Shown here piece by piece: positions 1 to 13,050 of a DNA stretch of 64,000 nt. The stretch comes from Takifugu bimaculatus (taxonomy: Eukaryota > Chordata > Actinopteri > Tetraodontiformes > Tetraodontidae), in contig CP034976.1 of assembly GCA_004026145.2 (NCBI GenBank), forward strand, positions 8,047,178-8,111,177, in the 5' to 3' direction. The notes beneath the pieces are model-generated. The model was not told the origin of the DNA. It was given only the letters and a program-made list of their open reading frames with translations, and did no database searches. Each line of letters opens with the position of its first letter. The stretch's first letter is position 1. The position numbers and the translations under genes are program-made.

Positions 1-2139
1 AAAGTCAAAGTGAAGGAGGAGCAGGTGGTGGGGGAAAGACGGAGCCGTGGAGTCGTCCTGGTCTGAAATGTGTAGCCCAAGGTCAACGACAGCAGAAGTC
101 GGAGCTTTTCATCGGGCTAATGTCCCTTGTGAAGTCAGCGCCTGACACCATCAGCCGGGTTTAGGGAAGAGCGGGAATGGTTGGTTGGTGTTTGACTCCA
201 CTTGACAACAATTTTTATCCATTCAAGTGACCTTTAAGCAAAGATGCTGATGAAAGGCCGACTGAGTTGTGCCACATGCTCACAAAGGTCTTATTTTAAG
301 GGAAGACACCAGTGGACATTAGCAAGTGATTAGCAGACTCCTTTAAACTCCAGGTTTAAAGTTAAATCAGGGGCCACTATGATGCTTCTGACCATCGCTC
401 ACCATTTAAATGAAGGTGAGACGCCACTAATACCCAGTCAGTGCAGCATGGTTAGGGAGGACAGCTCACCACCCACTTGTCCATACATGTTCTCCCAGGT
501 GAACTGTGGCGTCTACTGTTACCGACGCATTCTCATTCTACCCCTTTAAAGTATCTTAACCCTGATCATTGCCCTTTGTTTTCCATTCCTCTCTACTTCT
601 TCATCTCTAGCCACCAAATTTCTTTCCCCTCTCCTCAGGGAACCTGTTGTGGAGCAACGAGGAGAAAAAAGAGAGAAGTCAAGCCTCATTAGATTCTCAT
701 TACCTTTGCAGACGGAAGGCAACAGATTTTTTGCAGCACATAATCGCAGCCCTTAAGTGCCCTGGGAATCGCCATGAAAGCCCCTCACTTCACCCTTACC
801 GCCGCGACTCCAGTGTGCATCCGACGACCACGGTACTTCCTTTTTCTAATGAGTGCACAGTGAAGCATGCTATTAGCTCGTAGGCAGGGAACTTACTTTA
901 TTTTCCATCCCAGCAGCACGGTAATCTGACATACAAGTGCATTTGTCAGAGCCAAGTGTCCGCACTTCCAACAAGTGCTGTATAACAAATCAGCTGTTCG
1001 TCTTTTAGTACCTGAAAGATTTCCTTCTTATAGTTGTTTTTTTTTAATAGCAACCTTAATTTCCAGCAGTGTCTCTTACTGACTCTTACTCTACCTGCCT
1101 TAATCTCCCTGTTTAATGTGGCATTGGTGCTTGAACTTGTGCTCCCATTTGCAGAAATCCCTTATCTGATACAAAAAAGTGCTTTAAATAGAGCCAATGT
1201 TGTTGTAGAGATGCTAAGGAACAATTAATGCAGAGGAAGCTGTCCATGAGAAAGGAAATGATTAGGGACAGTCTGAAAATGGGCAAAATGGGACACTATT
1301 TTAAAAATAAAGTCAATGGGGTAAGCAGCTTTATACAAACGGAACACTCGGAACTGTCAGAATCTTGAGCTTAAACAAAAATTAAACCTAAAATCAAAAT
1401 GTAATGCAAAAGTGTGAGACTGTTGACAGCTAGCAGGAAAACAATCTGCCAGGAATCTCCTCTTTGTAGAAGTAATGTTTTCAGATGAACCAAAAACCTG
1501 GAAATGTTGAAAATGCCGTAGTTTCCATAACAAGTCACATGCACAAAGATGCTTCACAAGGTGAGACAGAATCCGTCATTTCTGCCACTGTTGTCAATCT
1601 GCTTGAGAATGTTCCCAAAAAAGGTTTGACATTGTGCAAGTACTTCCTGATACAGAAAACCTTTTTTTTTTCCCCCATTTTTTTTTTTTTATTTCCAAAA
1701 AGTGCCATTTTCAGAGACTGAAAACAGCCTATCTATGATTACCATTTTCACCTGAAAGCTTCATTTTCATGGACATTTCACAGACCTTGGGTCAGACGAC
1801 TTGAATTTAACTTGACAAATGTCTTGAGTGATGTTCTTGGGTGTAATAACACCTGGATACTAAACAGCCAGCAAAGAAAAGTTGGGGTGTTTTCGCAAGA
1901 ATACTGAAAAATCTGGTCATTTCATTGCAAAATGAGGCCCTTAAACCTCAAAAAATGCACATCTTGTTTCAACGTCAGTTTTTGTTTTCACTTCGGACCC
2001 TTTTGTGTTTGCCCGAGCCTTCAGGACCCCAGTCGGATATACAGGAATCCTATTAGCGGACAATGCTACTCGTCCTTATAGAAAGCAGGAAGTGTTTTTC
2101 TCATATATCTCTGCAGTTTCTTTTTTTTTTATTTGGTGA
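1..2139. other. Intergenic, no gene seen
   Basis: Ordinary non-coding sequence with T-rich runs (1663-1691) and short open frames that have no family resemblance. Nothing recognisable. Confidence 0.6.
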
Positions 2140-2330
2140 TAAACAGAGGCGGGAAGCGCTCTTACCTCCATATTTATATCGGTGCCTGGAACCAAGCGAA
2201 CCAGGGCCTATCTGGGAACAAATGAAGAGCGAGGGCTCGGTGATTAATGAAGTGGCCCACGATAGCAAACTGGCTCAGATAACGGTTTCTCTTGCAAATA
2301 ATAAATTACAAACCTAAAATTCTCCTAAGA
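2140..2330. promoter_or_regulatory. CNE-like block
   Basis: Repeat-free sequence with CATATTTATATCGG, CGGTGATTAATGAAG and AATAATAAATTACAAA words. Its composition resembles conserved elements of Iroquois deserts. Conservation not tested. Confidence 0.3.
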
Positions 2331-2559
2331 AAATATATAAAAGGGGGGTATAAGGAAGGTGGTGGAGCAGAAGACGAAAGGGTGGAAGTGATAAAAGAGG
2401 GTTGGAGGGGGAGATAGGGTAAGATAGGGGAGGGGAGAGAAACACCGTGTAAAAACATGGTTAAATAAGCTAACAGGAGGTAATGAGAATGTTGAAATAA
2501 AGGACATGCAGAAGTTTGTAGCTGCTGATAAAGTTCTGCTTTCTTTTCTGAGTCACATG

Positions 2560-3060
2560 AGAAAGGACAAATGGTTTGATTTAAATTTTAAAGACTGAGT
2601 GATGGAGGTGAGGGGGCAAAACATGAGACGCATTATGACCTGGCGGCTGTGCCCGATCAGGCCGAACTGGGCTCTCCTACCACGCTGCAAAAGGGGTGAA
2701 AAGGTAAATAAAGACAGATCTTGTGCCACGATTGGAAAAAAAGGCAGCAGCTCTGACAGCATCACCTTCGGCCCCGGACCCCGCGGCACACAACGCAGCA
2801 GAAACCAGAGGAATTTGCCGGGCCCAAAGAAGCCTGGGAGGTAATTAATCATTTTTAACCTGAAGCCTGTCAGGATATAGCCCGGCCCGTCTCCCTCCCT
2901 TCGCTGATCTCCCTGTCAGTTACATGTCCAGACAGTTCGACACCCTCCCGGTCCAAACTGCCATCTGTAATTGTTTAAGCTACACGAGGCCTTCTGTAGC
3001 TCAGCGCTCCTAAAGTTTTCAGTCATTTTCACCATTGAAATATTTCCTCTGGTAACCTGC
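2560..3060. promoter_or_regulatory. CNE-like block
   Basis: Contains GGAGGTAATTAATCATTTTT and CTGTAATTGTTTAAGC with no simple repeats. Overlapping open frames on both strands show no protein family. Regulatory role is inference. Confidence 0.3.
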
Positions 3061-4119
3061 ACTCATCCTGGCCCCTGTGGCTCCTCTCTTTGGCCCTGAC
3101 AGCAGAACTACCCCCCCCCCCCCGTCCAGTTCTGTTGCATGACCCACAGGTCTGGTCCCCAGCGCAGGTCCCCCTCCTCCCAATTACAGTTTACGGGCTT
3201 CCCAAATCCCACCTCATCACTGCCACGCTGCTGTCTTTCACCGTTCTGCAGTTTTGTGAGGAGCTTTGCGTGGGTCCTGCCCCCCCCTTTTCTTTTCACT
3301 CTCTTGTCTTCTGGTCTCCCACCTTCCATCCTTCCCTCTCTCCAAGCCCACGTCCCTCTTAGTCCTCCCGGGAGAGGGTGCAGGACTAGTCCTGCTGCTG
3401 CGCCTGCCAAGAACAGATGTCCAAGAAATACCAGTCCAGCGAGGAAGAGAGAGAGCGAGAGAGAGAGAGAGGAAGCACATGGAGGCAGATTAGGTGAACC
3501 GGAGGATCTGCCGTCGCCGTCTGGAAATGTGGGATTCCATTCAGAGATTTGAAAAGCTGTGTTGCTAAGCTTATGGTCTTTGTGTTCCGACAATATTTGG
3601 GATTATTTTTTTCACAGAGTCCTAATTAATAGAGTCTTTAGCGTTTTATTAGTGGTTTTGAATCCATAGATTAAAGCAATATAGCTGACTCCAGTGAAGC
3701 TATCCTTGTTGCTATTAGTCGTAGTATTAGTTGTATCCCAGGTTGCTTGTTAGCTCTTAGTCACCTCATTTATTAATTATGTATTTCCTTACAAAAAGTT
3801 GCCCATCCAAGATTTTTAGAGCACCGCTGTAAGATGCTGATGTAACACTATTTGCTGCATCACTTCCTGGAGTGTTTATTGGGGTTTTTATTCACCAAAC
3901 CAACTTCTGAGGAAGTTCTGATCCAGCCTCGCAACTTTATATGGCGCAATTTAAAGACATTTGTTACCTCAAGGATTATTGACGACTTTAGTATCGGCTT
4001 TTTCCTTCGTCTGGGCCGAGCTGAGAGCTTTGACCCTGAAAATTAACCACTAAATGACGGTCAACCAGGATTTTTATCTGCGCAGGAGAGAACACTTCAG
4101 ATGAAAAAGACTGACACAG
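3061..4119. other. Intergenic with poly-C and GA-rich repeats
   Basis: A 13-base C run at 3111-3123 and a GAGA tract near 3446-3472. Open frames on both strands (for example 3108-3593) are produced by this low-complexity sequence. The rest shows nothing recognisable. Confidence 0.6.
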
Positions 4120-4830
4120 AATTAAATAGGAAACTACAAAATATGGAGAGAGAAAAAAAGGGGGAGCAAGAGGGTCCGAGCCCAGAAATAAATGCCTTCT
4201 GTGGAACCAGCCAGTGACCCGAGTAACCTGGGTTTCTCCCAGCAGATTATCGCAGGCACTGTGTGATTAAGGCTGGCTTCATTAGCATAATGATTTCCCA
4301 TCCTCCCTATTCTTTTCCTCCATGCGGCCATCCATCCCTCCTTCCCAGGGCCTCGTGTTGTTAGTCACAGCTCCCAGTGCTCCTCGAGTACTTTAAGCTT
4401 GTTAATAATCATTATGGCTGTGCAGTGAAGTGGGGGAAAGGAATAATTACCTCACCTGAGCCAAACCAAATTAACCCCCTTTTCATTTTTACCCCCCACC
4501 CTCTCTTACCGTTGTTGGTTACCCATTGCATATTCCCACCCACCCACCGTGCACACGCCCAGGCGTTGCATTCATCAGGGACCTATTAGGGCTGTCTGTT
4601 ATTAAGTGCTGAAATAATAAACGCTTGCACACACCATTTGCCTCTAACTGAATTAAAGCAGGAGAGCTGAGCAGAGCAAAGACAAGACGTCCGCGACGTC
4701 TTATGAATGCTCACAAAAGCTGGAGAGGGCAAGGAGGGCCCTATGTCTGGAGACGTGCAGAGTGGCTCAAAATGCTGCGGCGCGCAGATAAGAGGGAGAT
4801 TTCACACAGGGATTTAATCCAGATGTGACG
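4120..4830. promoter_or_regulatory. CNE-like block
   Basis: Contains TTCATTAGCATAATGATTTC, TTGTTAATAATCATTATGGC and CTGTTATTAAGTGCTG, closely packed homeodomain-type cores without repeats. Candidate enhancer by appearance only. Confidence 0.35.
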
Positions 4831-7630
4831 GTGATGTCATGTTTGGCTGCTCCTGTGCCCCTCAGAGCCGCTCCTTCGCCTGTGTGTGCACGATGCATTC
4901 AGGGACATGAGGTCACTTTAAACGCTGTAGAACCCTGAATGAAATGGACGGAAGTCCTGGTTAAATGTACAGTACATGACAGCTTGTGTGCCGTGACCTG
5001 CATCCAGCTGTTAGCTGTCTGGCCGGGTCCTTTTCCAATATATATATTTTTTTATCCTGTCGGGGGCCAGGAAGTAAGATAACCCATCTGTATTTTCCAC
5101 ACAAAAGGTGCAACTGAATAGTTCTCTCCATTTTGTGGGTGAACGTTTGATTCCCACGTGTATATTATCCAGTTTCCTCTCATTAACAGAAGCAGCACCA
5201 CGGACACTCTATATGTCTGTAACACAAGAACCTGATGCAGCAGCGAGATGGATTAGGGGCCGCAGTGAAATGAAGAGCTCATACCTCACATATTTCACTG
5301 TGCGTATATCAAAATGACATAATCTTAAACGGGAGGAAACATAAGCGGTTCGCCGAGCGCACGCAGCATTTCCAGGACATACTTCTGCATTTGAGTCAGC
5401 TGAGAATTCAAGAGCCGTAAAAGGGTGTAAAGCCAGCCCTACTGTGTTAAGAACATGAATAAAATCCAGCTGTTGCTCTTGGGGTGTTTTTTTTGCGTCA
5501 GTATGTGAACTTTGCTGACGGATAACGATGTGAGTCTCTTGGAAAAACCCATTTGTAAAATAACAGACTGACTGACTGTGAAATGTGTTATCACTTATTG
5601 TAGTTTGAAAGGTTTCTCTCTTGGAAGTGCTTCCATAAGAGCCTCCGTGTGAATGAGTATAACAGGAGAGTTGTCAGGAGCTCTGCTGTTTGGCGGAGCC
5701 CTCACACCACCTAACACACCCCTGTGATTCGCCTGTTCCTGATCATCCCGACGCCTCTCCCTGGGCATTTTCAACCCCTATGTTCTAACAGGTTGTCGCC
5801 CTTGGTGTCGCCTATTCTAATAGTTACTGGATGTTATTTTACGGGCGTTTGTGCAGCCAATCTGACCTGTGGGGGGCTCATGTTCTCAGCAGCACCTTCA
5901 TTCAATTCTTTGATATCTAAAAGTAGCAGTCCCTGAAAATGACGTCCATATACTCACAATATAGGCACATAGCACTAAGCAGTGTGGTGAAGGGTTTACA
6001 GACACGAGCCACCGTGCACGCACCCACACCTGTGTACCAAACACGAGCTATTAAGAGTCTGAAACCCCCTCTGGAGCAGCCATCGCCACTGAACTTTATG
6101 AGACAAAACATCAGCTCCAGAAGTGATCTCCCCCTAAATACCCATAAGCACTTTAAACATGGGTGTCACCGCTGCCCGTCAATGACGGCATTCATAGCCG
6201 GGCCGCGTAATGAAAGAGCTGCAGTACAGAGGGATAACGCTACAAGCGGAGCCATCATCACTCAGGTGTGTGGTTGAGATGAAGGATCAAAGAAAGCCTC
6301 TGCCACCAGCGTGCCTCTGCGCCGCCGCCGGTCCCGCTGCCAAAAAAAAGAGAGGGAAAAACACCGGGTTTATATCGGCGAGGATAAAGTGCGGATTAAG
6401 AATAAACGAATTCTTGAACACACAACATCATTTACACAAGAAACAACAAGCTGGGTATGTGGGAGGCCCTGTGTGTTCCAGCTCGAATGTGAGCCGCTCA
6501 GGCTGAAAAGGTCTGAAGAGACCGCAGACAAAGCAGTCAAAGAACGCGTTCCAGGCCGGATCCACACAAGCCTGCAGGGGTGGAAAGGCAAATGGGCTGT
6601 TGAAATGTATCAAAACCGACGCGGCAGCGAGTGCTTATTGATAATAACTTAGTTCAGACGTTTTTGAGGAGTGTTCTTCCCAATCCTTTGTTCGGGGAAA
6701 ACTGCTTGAAATGTGATTTCGGAGGTGTCGGGAAAACAAAAGGCAGAACTTGCACGTTTGTGACAACAGCGCAGGCCTCTGCGGCGCTCCTTTAGCGTTG
6801 TTCTTGATTTCCTTCAAGGTCCACGCATCACGTGGGCCGGGGGGGGGTCTGAGAGTTGGCCCACGTCGTGCGGACCTTGAAGCAATCACATCACGTCTGG
6901 TTCCTCTTCCCTCTACGTCAGAGCAGGAGCGTGTTGTCACGCAGGCCGCATGGCCGTGTTTTGTTTTGTTTTCTCCTGTCTTTGTTTTTAATTGCTGTGA
7001 TGGAGGTCAATTAATTTCGCCCCCCCCCCAACACTCTATCTGCAGCCCACACAGCTGTGCCGCAGCGTGTTTGCTGGCCCGTCTCCTTCCAAGCACTAAT
7101 GCCACATCACTTCAAATGGATTAATCGAGCCACTTTGTTGTTTAATCTCGCCTCTGCAGAACTAGTGGCTGGTAGCGTGGAGGCGCGTGCACGTGCACGC
7201 GAGAGGGAGCGGGGAGGAGGAGGCGCGATCAAAGATGCACAGGCCTGTCTGTCTTTGTCACGGAGGGACAGACCGATGGACGGCACAGGAAGACGGATGG
7301 CGGGACGGGAGGATGACAGAGAGAAATGGAAGACGGCGAGGAGCTGGAGACGACTGACTGACGCAGGCGAGTGACAAATGGATGCTAAACGTGTCACCCA
7401 ATGTCCCCTTTAAGACAAATGTGTCAATCCAGCGTCAAGCAGATTTACAGCAGGTCGGCGTAGGTCTACTTTTTCACTTTTATGGAGATTTAATTACGTT
7501 TCGGCAACCTATAAATACCACGCAGGGAGTATATGACATAAAAAGTGACACCTGCCCGAGGACACAAGGACCGACAATCACAAGCCAGCAGAGCGGAATT
7601 TGGAAATGTTACCAAACACCACCTATGCAA

Positions 7631-7632
<2 letters not shown>
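4831..7632. other. Intergenic, no gene seen
   Basis: Mixed non-coding sequence with short G runs (6839-6846) and C runs (7020-7030). No open frame shows family resemblance. Confidence 0.55.

Positions 7633-7679
<47 letters not shown>
7633..7679 (+). repeat. (AC)n microsatellite
   Basis: A pure AC tract, about 23 units. A GT tract follows 275 bp downstream. Confidence 0.98.
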
Positions 7680-7681
<2 letters not shown>

Positions 7682-7951
7682 CTCACACACACTTGCACCA
7701 CTCGTTTGATGTTTTGATGCTTTCATGTTCTGATGACAATTTCATCGAGGAGGGGGGCAGGCTGGTTCAAACCTTCTGGCTACAAGCACGCCAACGTGCA
7801 CAACAAAAACGGACATGCTGCCACCCTTCCACCCCTCTCTCTCTTTCCCTCTCTCCCTCTCTCTGTCTGAACACACAGCCTCCCAGCTAACACGGGAGCC
7901 GTTTCTCTCTTCTGACCTGCTGAGTCAGCCCAAGCCCCTTAAGACTGCATG

Positions 7952-7953
<2 letters not shown>

Positions 7954-8001
<48 letters not shown>

Positions 8002-8006
8002 TGTGT
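7954..8006 (+). repeat. (TG)n microsatellite
   Basis: About 26 units with one interruption (TATG). It is complementary to the AC tract at 7633. Confidence 0.98.
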
Positions 8007-8779
8007 TAGATATCAGAGAGGGAGAGTGCCTTACACAGAGAGAACACGGGAGTTTGCAGTTGCACCAGAAATCACTTACCTTTGCTAGAGGAATAAATCC
8101 ATTCATACATCTGCAGTTCCTGTTTTCGAACACCAGGGGCGCAGGTGTTAGATAAAGAAAGGTTTACGTCTCCTGTCTGCAAAAAGCAAAAACGTGTGCA
8201 GCCTGTATTTGATGAGCAGACTGTTGCGGCGAGGAACTGAATGACCTCAGAGGGCTGAAATGTGCACATGCATTATTTTCACGAGTGTTTGTGGTTGTGC
8301 TGCATGTGGTGACAGCGCAAGTCAGACAAAGGAACACAGACAGATTGTGGTTTCCTCTGCTCTAAACGAAATCTTTTGGTGCAACTTTTCAGTTGGGCCC
8401 AGATGGAAAGTTGCCTTTGCTGATAAAGAGATTGAAGGCCAAAGTGCTGGTAAGTGAAAATTCGGCTATGTGGCTGGCGAGGTTTTACCGGCAACCTGAA
8501 GGTTTAGTAATGTCACCGTCAATATTATGAGAAGCAACAAATCAGCTCAGCGAGGACGAGTCAGGCATTTTGCTGAATTATAAATAGGACAGGATGTCAG
8601 GGCCGGTGCACGGCAGACCGTCACCATTCAGTCATATAAACAGAAAATTTGTCTGCAATTAACTACTTAGCCTAGCATGAGGCAACGTGTCCCCCTCAAG
8701 CAGAGGTGACCTCGAACCAGCAACATTTGTGCTTGACAAGATGAATCAAATGCCATCGTTGGTCAGACTCAATAAGATT
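8007..8779. other. Intergenic, no gene seen
   Basis: Ordinary non-coding sequence. Nothing recognisable. Confidence 0.5.
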
Positions 8780-9620
8780 TTTTAAAAATGTAACCATAGT
8801 AATAAGGTTTAAAAATAAATTATACCTGGCAAAGAAGCTCAGATTGAAAAGTGTTGTTAATACAGATCATAGACATTAGAATTATTCTTTGCTCTCAGAT
8901 TGCTACACAGACACGGTCTTTAGGTTGAAGCCTTCCATAAACCGTTGTAAGGTCCTAATCTGTTTATAATTAGCATTTCAATGATCCCACACATTAGCGT
9001 CCGACCTTCAAGAACTCTGACCCAGCTCTAATTAGCGCTAATATCTGATCATTGCCATATACCAAACTAGCCATGACCAAACAAATGGACCTCAGGTACA
9101 GCTAATTTCTGGAGCAATTATCTTTTCATGTTGAGAGATTTAGCCGATTATCTTTGCAATTTCATGCTGTTTTTTTCCCCCCTCCATGATTCTAAATTAC
9201 ATTGCGAAAATATCGGGGTTTTTTTCAATCGCTTCAAAGCCCAGGTTTGTGCAGAGGTTGCTCAGATGACATTTCTTTTGATGCCTGGCCATGTGGAAAT
9301 GTGCTCAATATCTGTTAATGCATCCCGACACAGCCAAGTGTTTTGACACAGTGGGCAGAGTTTGCAAACAGCTATTACCATTTAATTGCTAATCACACAT
9401 ATGGGGAACCCTTGAAGGAGATTAGATACAATTTGCTTCTATATTTATTTGAAAATTTGCAAGCGGGGCCAAAGTCCTGGAGTGCTTAAGTGCAGATTTA
9501 ATGATGGAGGTCCTCGTAGTTTTCAGCAGAATTACACCAAATAGCAATTTTTTCCAGTCAAAAACAACCGGCGTTGTAATAATGATGCAGATAGAAACGG
9601 TGTAATTAACTCCACATACA
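8780..9620. promoter_or_regulatory. CNE-like block with palindromic homeodomain pair
   Basis: Long repeat-free, AT-rich stretch. At 9029-9042, TAATTAGCGCTAAT places two homeodomain cores head to head. Further cores include TTTATAATTAGCATTTC, ACAGCTAATTTCTGG and CATTTAATTGCTAATCACAC. One of the most enhancer-like stretches in the window. Confidence 0.45.
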
Positions 9621-10430
9621 TCAGGTTATTACAGACAGGGGGGGGGGGGGCAGGAGCCTGGAAACAGTGATTATAAGGTAAGTGCAGCTATAGGAAGCTG
9701 CTTGTGTGGCCCCAACAAGATGATTCCAATGTCCCCATTAGAGTGCGTGACAATGGCGGCGTTCCGGCTGGTGCAAACATAAACGGTGATTAGAGGCGGA
9801 CGTAGGTGTCCTTTACACGTAAATAAAAGGCTGAGAAAATGGGAACTGATGTCAGGTTAAATAATTAAATGACAGAAGAAACTGTTTATATTGCTGACAA
9901 AACAGCATCCATATCACAGAAAATATATTCCCATTCGGCTTCAGCACGCCACTTCTGCGCTCCTTCATGTTAAAAGACAAGCATGACGGTGGCGGCGTAA
10001 TTTACCCTGCCTTTAATTCACAGATTTTTTTTCTTTTTAATTAATAATGAGAACGTTTATTGTAGCGCTTTGAGCCGCTAACGGTTTTGATCGCTAATCT
10101 TATCAGCCCTGAACAACACATGGTTGATCAAATGAACACGTTTCCTGTGGTGTTGGTCCTTTGGAGGGAAAGAAAACTGGACTGATATTAAAAAAAAAAC
10201 AATAATTGGCAAAGCAACACTTAAAAGGTAAATTAAAGATATGGAAAATGCAGCAGTTTGAGAAATTAATGCGACAAAAGGGGCTTTCTAAGACGTATTT
10301 ATGTGATCCATCATCTCTTTTATGTTACTTTTGTTTCATGTAAAGTCCATGAAAGAAAAATATTTTATTTAGCATATTTCCAATCAGTCACATGAGTCCA
10401 TATAGGTTTGACTTTGCCTTTTAAACAGGC
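9621..10430. other. Intergenic, AT-rich
   Basis: Contains a G run near 9640-9650 and an A run near 10190. It may continue the CNE-like domain on its left; no gene. Confidence 0.45.
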
Positions 10431-11260
10431 TTGTCTACGCTTCAGGAAGCCGGAGTTGAAGAAAGTTAGAGCCCTCATAAATTGTCATCCTGTCCTCCGC
10501 TCGTATTAATGTGTATTTTCCTAATGCATGGGAGGCCATATTCAAATGAGGAAGGGGAAGACCTTTCACACCACGGCGGGCTATAATGGGGGAGAGCTTA
10601 GCATAACTTCCGTCTGATTTCCAATGCAAATATTAGCAGTCAAGTTCAGTGTGTGGTTGCAGATTATAGTTTATCCCCCTCACACACCACAGAGTTCCTT
10701 TACGCTCTGGAAACATTTTTGCTTATCAGTGCAATGCAATGATCAGCTCCCTCTCACATCCTCCCGGTCCCTCGGAGACTAGAAGTGGGACTGGGGAAGA
10801 GAGCAAGGGATGATGGGAGAGGATGAAGAGGAGGAGAGAGAATAATAAACATTTTAATGTAGTCAGATCCATCCCAAACTTCAGCCACCTACCATGATTA
10901 TTATTCCCCCCCCCCCCCCCCCCTTGCTTCTGGAGTGAATCCTCGCTGCTTAAATCCCTAAATTAAACATCTTAATTGCTGTAAGCCTCGCTATCAAATA
11001 GGGAATTACAAAAACCTCAGAGGAGTGTACCCGCTGCCCCCTCCCCAAACTCTCCTCTTCAATCCTAATAACATATCACGTATTATTGTTTGTGTAATTA
11101 CGCCGTGCGAGATGTAACAGCAGCAACAGCCCTTCCGTCTCGCCACGCTCTTTCTCTTCTGTGAACAAAGACAGCGTGACTGATGAGTCAGCCATGATGG
11201 CGAACGGCAGCCATAATTCTATTCGTTTGTCATCACGGTGCCCAAGATTGTGATACGTTT
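10431..11260. promoter_or_regulatory. CNE-like stretch interrupted by a poly-C run
   Basis: Contains TCCTAATGCATGGGAGGCC, ATATTCAAATGAGG, CCTAAATTAAACATC and CTTAATTGCTGTAAG, with an 18-base C run at 10906-10923. Regulatory role inferred from composition. Confidence 0.3.
10906..10923 (+). repeat. Poly-C run (18)
   Basis: Homopolymer C. Length is likely variable or poorly resolved. Confidence 0.95.
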
Positions 11261-12180
11261 CCACTGACTTTTATTTTACACTCAAATGAAGACAAATACA
11301 AACCAGACAACTAAACCGAATCTCACAACCATCACGTAAAAAGTTGTATTCTACATTTTATTGGGAAGTAAGTCAGAGAAAGTTATCCGAGTGACGCAGC
11401 AGGGTATCAGGAGAGTCCTCACATGTATAGATGTTCCCCCAGGACGTGCGTTAGTGGTCTGCAGCATGCTGAAAAAGGTCGTGATTGAGTGATGGTTACT
11501 TCAGGAAGTGCTGTCGTTCAGCTCTGACACCCTGACATTATTTATTTGAACTTCCAGAGAGCTTTGGTAGAAACCTCTAGAAATCTAAAAATATGCTTTA
11601 TGGCCAATAATCAGTCTGTTGCTTCCTTCATGATTCAAATATGTAAACAAAACTACATATTTTTCTTATTATTTCTTTGTGGTGAACCCTAAACTGAGAC
11701 CCGGTCCTCAACGTTTGGGAACAACATCAGGGGCACGATGACAAATCGATAGCAAAATTAGCTGCCAACGATTCTAATTATCCAACGAATTATGCTGAAG
11801 GGAACTATGAAGTGGCGTGAGTGCACGGAGCAACGTGGAGCGTACAGCAAACTGCTGGTGGCTGATGTGACACCGTAGTATCCAAAGCCATCAAACCCCT
11901 GGGACCATTTCAGTGGCAAAAAAAAAGACAGCATGGAGATTTTGCAAGGCCGAAATTGTGCGACAAGACACGACACCTCGTCCTCCGAGCGGCGCCGTCC
12001 TCAAAGAAACAGTCAACAATTTCCATAAACATTCAGAAATATTGTATTGGTCGTAACAGCGGTCTGTATTTTCAAATTTGTCGTCATTTTGGCCCCGAAT
12101 AGAATAATAGCAGGTAGTACAAGTGAAAATGACAGAATATAATTCACAAAATAATTGCACGGACTGACGCTATAGTCAAG
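11261..12180. other. Intergenic, no gene seen
   Basis: Non-coding. Open frames at 11758-11976 and 11891-12160 on the minus strand have no family resemblance. Confidence 0.5.
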
Positions 12181-13050
12181 GACGCGTTTGTAAGTCTTAG
12201 CTTGGAGTTTTAATGACCCGTGCCATTCACGTTAAATGCCTATTATCATGTGCATTAGCAGCATATTGATGCTTTATTATTCATTACAAAGCTCTTGTTG
12301 TGGCTTTATTCCGCATGGTGAATTTGTGGTCCTTATCTAAAGTGTTAGCTTCCTATTTAATAAAAAGGTAGTTTTATTGACGTTAGAATAAGCGGGTCAT
12401 ATTTTGGCCTTGTGCATAAAAAAAAAGCAGCGGCGTGAAGGCAAGTATCTCAACGAAGAGCGGGAGGCGGTGGATTGCTCGCCAGCATTTACAGGCGAGG
12501 CTGCAGCACTTTTGTCGGACTGTGTCGCTCTAACCACCAGAGGGGGGGTAAACATGGCGAGCGGTGTGGCAGCACAGCCAATTAGAAGTTACTTAAGGTC
12601 AGACCGGGGCCCGGGGGAGTGGAGCCGGCGATAAATAATTTGAAGGGTAAAGAGCAAAGTGTTGCCCTGTACAAAATGCATTGTGTTCCGTAAAGTCCCG
12701 GCAATTTATTTTCCCGTTGAATTATACATGCGGGACCGCCGCAAACACGCGTCGCCCGGCGAGGGTGAGATAATCTTCAATCTTTGTGAGTACTCCCAAC
12801 AATGTACGACAAACACTGGAAGAGATTTGGAGCTGGATGGAGACGTAAAGTGCTCCCAGCGTTGTGTCGTTGCCCAGCAGCTTTGGAAAACAACAATTCA
12901 AGCGCACTTATCCTCAGACAATATTTACTGATTGATTCATGTAATGGAAGAATATTACAGTGGCTTACTGGCAGCACTTTCTAACTGATGGAAGGAAGGC
13001 GAGATTCTGTGGAAGGAGAAGCTAACAATTATTAACTGCTGCGGCTTTTG
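12181..13050. promoter_or_regulatory. CNE-like block
   Basis: Contains TTAAATGCCTATTATCATG, TTATTATTCATTACAAAGC and TTTACTGATTGATTCATGTA (TGATTGAT is a Pbx/Hox-like word). It also holds the plus-strand CTCF-like site at 12534. Repeat-free. Confidence 0.35.
12534..12547 (+). promoter_or_regulatory. CTCF-like site, plus orientation
   Basis: CCACCAGAGGGGGG matches the CTCF core except for G at the position of the usual C. It lies in GC-rich sequence between two CNE-like stretches. Its orientation is convergent with the minus-strand site at 25909. Confidence 0.3.

Noticed and set aside
3108..3593. 161-codon minus-strand frame and overlapping plus-strand frames
   Set aside because: They run across a poly-C run and GAGA repeats, giving Ser/Leu/Gly-rich low complexity with no domain.
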